Positions 24,860 to 35,700 of a DNA stretch of 64,000 bases are shown here, one piece after another. Below the pieces are notes generated by a model. That model had not been told where the DNA came from and made no database searches. It saw nothing but the letters and a program-made list of their open reading frames with translations. The first letter of the stretch is position 1, and each line of letters starts with the position of its first letter. The DNA is from Acanthosoma haemorrhoidale (Eukaryota; Arthropoda; Insecta; Hemiptera; Acanthosomatidae), in NCBI GenBank assembly GCA_930367205.1, contig OV884014.1, positions 75,743,104-75,807,103 on the forward strand, given 5' to 3'. The position numbers and the translations under genes are program-made.

Positions 24860-25128
24860 ATTTTTTGGCGTTTGGGGACTTCTTAATTTTTAAGAGCCCT
24901 AGCGCAAACATCTAAGGACATAGATATTGAAGATGGAGAGGGCGATGAAGATGATGTAACAACAATTACTGCTAAAGTTGGTAAACAATACAACGCGTGC
25001 CATTTTTTAGCGAAATCAGATGTTTGTGATGAGGTATTTTTTGCTCTGAACATTCTTGACAAAGCAATTGACAATACCCGTCTGCAAGGATTGCGTCAAA
25101 TTACGGTTTTTTTTCGAACAAATGTTTG
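24860..25128 (+). pseudogene. Possible pogo transposase C-terminal piece
   Basis: One frame reads KDIDIEDGEGDEDDV, then VFFALNILDKAIDNTRLQGL ending in FFRT. An acidic stretch followed by a helical tail ending in an ITxFF-like word is typical of Tigger transposase C-termini. It lies about 650 bp after the broken end at 24213, so it could be the same element split by an insertion, or a second copy. No 3' terminal repeat matching 22497 was found. Confidence 0.4.
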
Positions 25129-25689
25129 ATTGGTGTTTATTTAATCTAAAATATAAGTATGTACATATTTTTTATTGTATGTACTGTTTATTGTTTAGTT
25201 TAGTACTAAGCGGTGTTTATTGCATAGTTTTTATCCTTGCTACATTGTACATACTTCTTAATACATACATGTTTGCATTAATACGTTTTTTTAATTTTGT
25301 ACTTCCGATAATTGGTATTCCCGAAATGTTTTCCATTTACCAGATTTTAAACAAATTTTAATGAAACGGAATGTTTAGTTGTTTTGAGAAGTAATATATA
25401 ATTTGAGCCTTAAAATAGTGTGGATTGATAATGTTTCGAATAATTTCAATTTGTGAGTATTTAAACTTGTAAATATTTGAACGCTAAGCAATAGGTGCTT
25501 CACAATTCAAATCCAAATGTTAAACTGTCTAAGCATCGTAGCGTATATACGTCAATGGTGAATAAGTGTTAATTTCAACATGCTTTTTTGTTTGTAAGTT
25601 AGAATTCTTTTCATTAACTTCAACACTGTTGTATAATGTTAGATTCAAAATGCCACCCAATCAAGGAAAAGTGAACAGATAATGTTCAA

Positions 25690-26292
25690 TGAGGACAGCC
25701 CGCGTGAGCTCTTGATGTTGAGTCCAACATCAACCGTATCCGATCCTTTCAGTCAAAAATCAGCAACAAAACCCTTCATAACGATCTTAACATACCCGAC
25801 ATGCTTGAACGCATCCCTTCCAAGTTCTTGAAATCTAAGTAACCTATCCAACCACCCTAAGCCCGTAGCACAGTCATTGCACTGCACCACTTATCCCTAT
25901 AATCCCCCTTGGAGACTGAAACGGCACTGGCCTCGTGGCCTGCTATAATTGCGTGACAGTGGGATTCCTGGCAATGGCCAGTTCCTTTAATCATGTCCTG
26001 AGCGTATGTGGCTCTCGTGCTCTTCGTCAGCCTCTACTGGCTAGTATCAGGTGACGTGGCTGACGGAGGAGTGTGGGGGACTTCCCAAGATTCCGCTTCC
26101 TCTTTCGTATGCGATGGTGGTGACAACCATGTGGACTTGGGAGGCCCCTGGGCTGTTTGTAAATATTGTATGAATGAGCGAGTGAATGATGAATTGTAAA
26201 TATGGTATGAATGTGAACATTTATCTCAATTAGTTATTTCCTACTAAGTATTAAATAAGGCAGATTGTAATTTTATCATAATAAAGTTGTTT
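25690..26292 (+). mobile_element. Jockey-like LINE, 5'-truncated 3' end
   Basis: Plus strand. ORF2 tail words SNINRIRSFQSKI and SNKTLHNDLNIPDMLERIPS match the tail at 49701-49937, with about 11 residues deleted between them. The most complete 3'UTR of the family in this window follows, including GGGGACTTCCC at 26076-26086 and the GTATGAATGAGCGAGTGAATG block. It ends in TCATAATAAAG at about 26290. It lies about 0.4 kb upstream of the promoter of the three-finger-like gene, in the same orientation. Confidence 0.75.
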
Positions 26293-26670
26293 ATAATTAA
26301 AAAAGAGTTTCTATGATTGACAAAAAAATTGCTTTTATCCTAATTGAGCAATGACATTTTGGAAGGCAGCGAAAAAAATAAGAAAATACCACCAAAAACA
26401 CCAGGAAAACTTTTCGATGTTCGATGAATTAAAGACAAAAATAAATTGAAAAATATTCCAGATCTGTTCGATTGGAATTGTTCAAGAAAAACCATTGAAT
26501 TGAGATTTGTCAAGTGAAAATATATACAAACAGAAATTATTTTTTAATATTATTGTTGATAAATATTTTATTTTATATTACTGCTTGGAAAATATGATGT
26601 TAATTGAAAACAATTGATTTTAAAATATTTCAAAAAACATATGTTTTTTCATATTGCTTGTTGTTCTTTA

Positions 26671-26698
26671 TATAAAAGTATGTCAGATTTAAATCAGT
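26671..26698 (+). promoter_or_regulatory. Candidate core promoter: TATA box and TCAGT initiator
   Basis: TATAAAAG at 26671-26678 is followed by TCAGT at 26694-26698, the arthropod initiator consensus. The spacing is about 25 bp from the first T of TATA to the A of the initiator, slightly short of the usual ~30. A start at 26696 would leave a 58-nt 5' leader before ATG 26754. No downstream promoter element is obvious. Confidence 0.6.
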
Positions 26699-26753
26699 AA
26701 TTCCCTGACTTTACTTACTTATTATTTACTAAATTGAATTAAAAATCGACAAG

Positions 26754-29700
26754 ATGATAAAGAAAGTATTGCTATGTCTATTGATTGTTCAGCAGTTGTA
26801 CTTCGCTGAGTGCGGTGAGTATACAACTCATTTATACTATTTCAGTTGTAAACTAACTTTAATCTACAAATTCAACGTATCGTCGATTGTAAGGTTTGTT
26901 ATTAATGGGTTCAATTATTAAGCAAAGACTAGGGACGAGAAATTATTTTCAAAACTATAATTTTTTCTATAACAAGATCCAATATTGTTGAGCTTTGGTA
27001 CGACACTTTTACAGGCCGTCTACAAAATATACCTATCTTACCCGAATGAGGACTGGGGGGATCGCAATTATAGTCGGAAGTATTTTTTTATTTCTTTATT
27101 ATACTTGGGGACATTTTCAGAAAAATTGCATGACTTTGGTATTTCATTTGTTTTTTTTTCTATTTAACGAATTTTCTTCGGCGAACTAACTTTTTTATTT
27201 TATTTTGTAACAAGCCTACATCATATCTATTTCTAGCTGGGTCTAAAAAATTATTGTTTTTTTTGTTAGTTTCCTCTTCGTTTTTTAATTAGGTTAATAT
27301 CGTTTTAACGTGTTTCTTTTATGTGTTGATAGTATAGATACTATATTAACACATGTTCGATAATTAGACTCTGTAGTTGCACTGTACCCGAATACAAGTT
27401 TTATAAAAAAAACAAAAAAACTGTTTGAGGTTTTTAAAAACTTAAGTCAAACCTCCAATTACTAATAATTTCATCAGTCAGTCTTCTATCCAACGTTTTC
27501 TTGGCCTGCCTCTAATCCTTCTTTTTTGCCAGAGTGAAGTTTTGTATTTTCTTGGACCAGTATTCTTCCCCCATCCTCTTTGGGTTGGTATTTTACCAGT
27601 TTGGTCTCTATATGGTTTAAATATTTTGTAGGCAATTACACCCATACTGTATAAAATATTTCCTTTCTCATTGATTCCCTGCAACTCTTCCAAGAAACCA
27701 GGACAAGCGAGCTCCTTACTAATCTTGCAGGCGGTCCACGTCTCTTTTTTACTTGGGAGTGTTAGGTTTGTGTGATCTTTCGGCTATTTTTGGTTTTTCA
27801 TTGGATATTTAGTGGCCAAGGAATTTGAACTCTTTACATCGTATAACACCCGGTCATCTATTCGGAGAGCATTGGGCATATTTGGTTTGTCGTTTAAAAC
27901 GAAATGGAGGATGCGTGTAATATTTTCCTCATCGCATTGTTTCAACATCGGAAGCGATAACCAGCATATATAAAGTATTTATCCAGAATTGGTATGATTA
28001 TAGATGTTTTCTAACCTTACGGGAGGTGGTTTTTAATCCAAGTGAGCTGTTAAAACTTATGGCCAATTCATGTTAGGTATAAGGTTTTAAAGTTGTTTTG
28101 GGGAAGGTTTAAAGTTAATTCAGTAAGTACTATTTGATTAACTAAGTACTTTAACTGTATTTGTATGGGGAGGTAATGTGGTTATATGTTTACTCAATGT
28201 TCTATGATGTTTCCATAGTGATTTATTGATTGGAGTTAGTTGAGCTAAAAATGTATTTTTCATCATTGCGAATAATATCAATAAAAGAGTTGATGACAAT
28301 GAGTTGGTATCATATATATATATTGTTGTTTAATAATTGTCTGTATCTTATTTAGTTCTCTTTCTTGAAAATTATATTTTACATTTACCGGGTTATTACT
28401 GATCATCTTGATTATCATAACCTGGTTTTGATCCAAATTCATAAGATACGAGAACGTGGACCAGGTGAGTGACATTGGCAACATTTTTTGTAAATTGAAT
28501 ATCGATAGTACTAGGCTTGGAGCGTCACTGTTTTTTTAAAGAACATTTTGGTATCTAAAATGATGGATCTGGAAATTGTTGTTTAAAGTGAATTTAAAAA
28601 ATGGTTAGTTTTTTTTTTTACCCTCAAACTGTTCCAGTATTTATGTTTGCAATTCAGTTTTCAATTGTTCAAAACAAATTGTTTTTAGGGCTTTTATGCT
28701 AATATTTTGTCTAGGAGTATTGTAAGTACTAAATACTGAAATGGGTTTATTGTTTATGAGTAGGCTTCTATGGCCTCTAATGATTCTAAGGTTGGTATCA
28801 TCACTTGTTGATGTGTTATATTATCATTGACGGGTGACGCAACTTCCTTCTCATATTTTCTGCACTGTCATTGAAGAGGGCATCCCTTTGAAAACTAATC
28901 TAGGTTTCATATCACATTTCATTAATGTATATGTGTGATGCTCCATTTTTAATTTTTTTACTTCTTCAAGTAGTATAAATAACTACCTAAATTATCCTCT
29001 ATCTCTAGTCAAAAATATTCTGACTTTAACATCAATATTTAGTCTCATGATAAACAGTTTTATGCATTTAATGTCGTTATTAATATTATAAACAACACTG
29101 TGTTGTACCGTACCTCGTGGCTTCTTACTGGACTACGTGGAACTTCACCATCTTGGAACAACCCAAAAGTACTGATAATGGAACGGTTCCTGCTCGTTGC
29201 TACCTTTTCCTTTTGGTTACATTATCCATCTTGTTTGTAGTTTTACTATTAAATAGTAAATTTAATTTACTATTAAATTCTACTAATAAATGTGATGAAA
29301 ATTATAACATAACAGAATAACTCAATGAGAATAACATAAAGACATAAAAATAAAAAACAAAACTCAATTACTAAAAACTGAATATTATTCGTGGCACACT
29401 TTCGAACCACCTTCACTGTACCACGGTTTTATTATTGTTTATTTATTCTCAATGAGCCAAGGTTTTCTTTTTAATTTATTCGGACTATTTCTTATTTTTA
29501 TGAAGATTAATGTATAAATTTATTTACTGTTTTAACAACGCTTATATTGTTATATATTATTCATTTACATTCGTATATATTATATATTTGTACTAATACA
29601 TATTTTTGATATTGTTTAAGATTTCAAGTGCTACTCTTGCCACGGGGATTGCGCTGCAAAGACGGAAGTGCCATGCACTAGTAACTGCTGTTACTCCTCA

Positions 29701-32700
29701 GGTCAAGTATCAATATATATTTTTTTCACACACTATTAGTAAACTAACCTGTACTTTCCGGCGGCACTACGCATATTTTATTAAATTTGTTTTTTACATA
29801 TATAAAATATACAAGATAAAAGGGGTACATTGCAAATAATTTGGACGCTCATCAAGATTTAAGAGACGGCTTTGAGAGATAAAAATGTTTATTTGAACTG
29901 TTAACACAAAATATCGATATTTTAGGCAAATCAATATTAATTTAAATGACTTTTCGTCATAGGCACAGCACACTCACACTTGATTAAATATATTAAGGGT
30001 TTGTTAAAAGGACAGTAAGACAAATATCGGTCAAAATCAGATAAGTCAATGATGAAAATAATGCCTAAGCTGTTATTCATTTTAGTTTAAATTATATGTT
30101 TTTCAGCCTTAAGGCCTTAATAAAATTAGTCAATAAAATGCGCCTACTGAAAAATTTGCATTTCTCACTTACACTCCTTTTACTTAAGACTACAGATATT
30201 TTGTGTGATATATAGTGACCCCAGAGGTTGTTAAATTTTGAAGAGTTACTGATGTCGTGATGGCGAAGAGTAAGATAAGCTATACACATTTTTAGTGTAT
30301 ATTGATAATCAATCAATATCTTATGATATGTTTTAAGGGGCATAGCTACTAGGGGGGTTTCGAGATTAGACCTTTTTAGATGTTTTTAAACAAACATAAA
30401 TTTGGCAACCTTTTCTACAGTAGTTAAAACAATATTGGGGTTACGGATGTTACTCTATTTGATTTGTATAACTCGATAATTAGTCCGTTTCACGAAAGAA
30501 TGGTTAACATTCTTCTATGGTTGATAATTCTAAGATGGTTGAGTTATGATACAAATAACGAAATCTCAATGTACTATACGCTTATCCCTGTATTTAAAGT
30601 GTTATTTCACCGGTAAGCCGTAAATCTCAGGAAATAAAACTGACACTGTGCAAGCAATGAAAAGATATTTAGAACTTAAAATCACATTGCCTACATGCTG
30701 TTGTTTTTTTGTGATAGGAAATCAAAGGGAAATTTTTTTTTTTTCACGTCATGTTTTATTTTCTTATTAATATAATCAAATTATTTTTATTATGTTAATA
30801 CATGTTCAGGGCTCAAGTCTAGTGAATAATTAAAAATTACTGTTAAACCATGCAAAACTGCCAACTTTTTTTGAGTATTTAAATGTATATATTTGACCCT
30901 CTCTGTACTTAGTAAACAAAAGTATTACTTTCATTCAAACATTACAATCTAAGAATTATAAGCCCTATTCTATATATACATACATATTACATCTTTGTTT
31001 GAAATATTCAAAGATATTATCACAACATAACAATAACTGAACTTTGTTGCGGAGTGACAGGGCGATTGTTACTCAATTGTATTATTCTACAACTGGCACC
31101 AACCATATTCATTAGCTATTATTAAATTGGATTCTTTCATTAATTTAATATGTATGTTTTTTTGTTACAGCTGGTCCTGTTGGAGCTGGTAAATATGTAT
31201 AGTTATTATTACGACATATTACATTAGTAGTTATACGCCATGATTACGATACTGTCATACTTTATTATAAGTTAACCTCAAGACGACTATACGAAACTAT
31301 ATTTTATTTTTTTTATTATTATTGGATTTCAGACTATAATGGAAGGACATTCAAAAAATTAAACTTATGGGAGATAACAATAAGATTCTAGACTTTATTT
31401 ATTTTGAATAAAACAAAAGGACCTGTATGAATTTAAATTTACTTTCCAACTCAATAACTATTGATGAATTAATCTACAGAAATGGCATATCTAAATAGTT
31501 GTTACTTGCTGTTTTCATTCTATACGAGGGTGGTCTGAAAAGTTTTCGACCTAACAAAGCTTTTATTTCACTAGCTTTTATTTATTTTAATATCATCATG
31601 TGGAGGTTGGAAACTTTTCAGACTGCCTGTGTACATAGACATCTTATTTTGTTCATTTCGATATATTAAAAAATGAAGAACATATAGGAAAGTGTACCAA
31701 ACACATTAGACAAAAGGTTTCAGGAGACTGGTTTGCGACATATACTATTGAACTCATGCTCGAAAGGTTAAAATTTTCACTAAAAAATGCACTTTTATTC
31801 GTTTATGTGTTTGAGCATATGTTATATTAAAAAAAAAAAAATTAGCTTAATTACAAGTCCAAAGAGAAGTACGAAACGATTGACATTCGTTCTTCCATCT
31901 GATGTACAACTGTATCGGTCCAAAGCTAATTAAATAAATCTGAAATTTCGATGGGACATCTCACATCACCGCGAATTTTGTAATTTACAGTAAAGGAAAG
32001 TATGAACAAGTAAATAAATACAAAAAATGTCGGCCCAGCTTTTCTAACTTACCACATTCACCAATCCCTCACTTAGGTCATATTAAGATTTAAATTTGTG
32101 TTTTAATTTACTTTTTGTTTATTAATGTTACTGTTAATCAGCTGGAGGGAATGCTACGACTGCCGCCGCTGCCGGGGCTGCAACAACAGCTAAACCAGCA
32201 AGAAAAAGGAGACACTTGTCAACACGTGAGTATATAGTAAATAATCAATCATCGTGAAGTAAAATACGTTTGTTCTACTCTGAAATACAGCGCGATAGAA
32301 AAACGAATGAGTGAGCGCGATAGCAAGAACAAACCCTAAACCTGGGAGGGATCATGCGGCACCCCAGCCCCACATGCCTGGTAGGATGGCATGTATTCTT
32401 ATTTTTATGACCGTGAAACTATATATATTTTTTATTAAATTTTTCAATATATATGCAGGAGAAGCCCATAATTTGATTGGTTATAGGCTTTCATTGATTC
32501 AAGAAATAAATTTACTGAACTAAACTGATGAACTCATCATCGGTAAAAACATTGTTTACACTTTCAACATCATTGTTTATATTATAACAAAACCTTTCTC
32601 AACCAGATACCTTGTGTGATTTAAGGCGTCTCAACATGGTCGTTTTGGAAATGATCATTTGTTTAGCAGTTCCATTTTCCTGTCTTTTCCAGGAAATAAA

Positions 32701-35700
32701 CAATAAATATCAACTAGCGGCCATTAAATAATCTGTTCCAGTCCTACCTATTTAATTTTTGTACACTGCCTAATCTCTTATATAACTATAAGATATATCA
32801 TTTATATTATATAAAACGTTTATATTATATGAAATACGAGAGTATATGTTCTATTAATTTTATCAGAGGTGTTGTACTTTGTACCGGTTCAAAGCTAACA
32901 TTATTTTGACTAGGATCAACTTTAGGTTAGCCTAGACCTTGTTTTAATATCATATAACTTTGTAGATCACAGTCATTTAATTATGAAAATAAAATGTTGT
33001 GTCCAGAGAAGATAAAGCGGTAAATGCAAAGTAATTACATTTGACGGGTGAATCGTAGTTTTCTCCCCCTCCCCCCTAAACCTTTGTAACTCACGTTTAG
33101 CTGATGAATATTTCTGTAGGTGAATGGACAAACTAATATTACTAGATTTAAAATAACCAAACAGTTATAACCACAACCCCTGCAGGTCCAAGGTACACGC
33201 CATCCCCTACATCATTTAAAAAACCGAAAAACTTAGACTTCTTGTATTTTGAGACCCAATAATTCAACAAAATCGTTTTATCCCCCTCCCCTTCCACATT
33301 GAAAAAACAACGTGTTCATTCGATATGTTAAAAAAAACAAAAAGGGGATTGTTAAGGTATACAAAATATATATATGTGTATATAAATACTTTTTTAAACA
33401 GCTTGATTGCCAAGTACAATAAAAAGTAATAAGCTATTGACTTTAACATTTCCGCCTGCTGTACCAATGTGGTCATTTTTATTTTTGTTAGTTGTACAAT
33501 TTTATATGGAATTGAAAAAATTACCAAACATATAAATATTTCTGTTAAGTGTGTAACTTCGTGGCATATACACGAATTCATACGAACAGTGTTGGTGTGG
33601 TCTAAACATGTGGGTTATGTTTAGGAGAAGTACATGAAATAAAATGAAGGTTTTTAACTTTTCACTTTATCACTTTTGGAAGTCAATTATAATCCATCCT
33701 TCTTTTTGTTTTAGCAACAACACCGTCACGGTACGTAGTCTTGAAAATATTCCTAAGATTTCAGACTAAATGTAGTCCAATTACCTTACTATATAGGTCC
33801 CGTTCAAATTCCTTTATAAATTTTAAACTATTCAAGATTAATGAACGATTGCGAAATACGAGTGTCTACACTCGTTATAGTTAATACTCTTTTAAAGTTT
33901 TTAATGTTTGTTTACCATTGCCGATGACATTCATTACTGAGGCGTCCAAGCGTAATTTTCGATTGAACATTGAACGGTAAGTATGTCAGTAAACCTTGAC
34001 CGTGTGTGGTTCGAAAATTTCATAAACGCAGTCCTAGCCTTGTCGAGAAAGACTATCTGTTCAAAGTCCAATTAAATCTAAGAGAGCCTGCTCTTAAAAT
34101 CTTGGAGGGAGGGGGGAGATTTACTTGGTAACATTCAATTAATAATTTCCGAGGTAACATTTGAGTAAGAAATCTTCTATATGAATAACATCAAAATATC
34201 TTTAAGCAAAGCTTGAACAATTACTGGGGAGGCCTCACTGGACGTCATCTGTCTTCATGTCTTGTATTTCATATTTTCTTCTTTACAGCATACTCTCTAT
34301 CGTCAGCTTTAAAAGTCATAGATAAAGTTATAAACGAATAAAAAAATTGACCATAATTTTTTTATTTACATGACCTAACTACAACTTTTCATATCGAAAT
34401 TTCGTAGAAATGTATAGCTCCGGTTAGGATATTATTATAATTGATATGACTAAACTCTCAACTATTTCGAAATAGCTGAATTTTTAAAATAACTCATAAT
34501 TATTTAAAATATTTCTAATATGTGCGTGTGTTGTTTCAGTGTCTCCGTTCTATGATGACGAGGATAATACAAGTGAGTATTTATTGTACAAGTGTGTTTT
34601 TCATTCTATTTATTTTAACACAATTACATAGGTTAATAAATAAATAATATAGGTAATTATACAGGTCTCTCAATTGGAGTTTATGCTATTTTAGTCATAG
34701 TTTATAGCGAACGTTCTATCCTCTAAAATAGGACTAAATACCTCTTGAATTCCCTCCCTATTTTCTCTTATATGCAGACGATAATATATATATATATAAA
34801 TATATATTACAATTATTGAAGGTGGGGTGAATAAACTGAAATCAGTTTCTCTGTAAACAAAGCAAGCAATTTTATTCACTATATTTTATATTTTAGCAAT
34901 TATTCATATCATTTACACAATCTTACCTCTAAACAAAGAAACGACAATTACAGTTTATAACTATCATTTCTCTATTCACAACTTTTGTTACTTAACCTTC
35001 TCTATATCATCTCACTTTTTAGAATATTGCTGATAGCTCCATCTAGTGGAGGCAGTAAAAGCAGCGCGGCAAATTCAAATATTCAAATTAAAGAGAGTAT
35101 TGAATTTATTTGAGAGGCTTGGGATCCTGTATCGTATGTTCTGTTTACCTGTAACTTCTCATCTAATAATATTTTTACTTTAATCAATGGTGCGATTATT
35201 TGTTGTTTTTTTTCTGTATTTAGATCTACTTCTAATACTGAGTTGCTTCCTATTATTCTAGTTTAATTTTTGTCTCTCTGTTTAAACCATTACTAAGCTA
35301 ATAGATGATACCTGATACCTTTGTTTAATTGTTCACAATTATTGCATGGCTTTTTCTCTGAAATTTGTTTTTACTTTAATGTTTTTCCTCTTTCTTTTTT
35401 ATAAAATTATTTTTCTCCACTAGACCCTAACATTTTCTAATTTCATGAAATACTTTGGTTGAATTCTCACATTTTTCCTTATCTAACTTATTTCTAATGA
35501 ACTCAGGTAAACCTGCAGCTATAAGCATCACTTAAGTCTTTGAATTAATATTGTCATCCATATCTAACAATAATTTCTCTTTCTTCATGGCGTATTCCAT
35601 CATTAGACCTTCTTTATACCTATATGATATAGCATACATTCCTGTACTCCATCCTTGGTCTGCAAAAGTTCCCAAAAATTTATCTTTCCATTCAGACCAT

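Noticed and set aside
28278..28484. 68-codon minus frame in intron 1
   Set aside because: Other frames of the same stretch look no worse, and no retroelement or exon motif is convincing.
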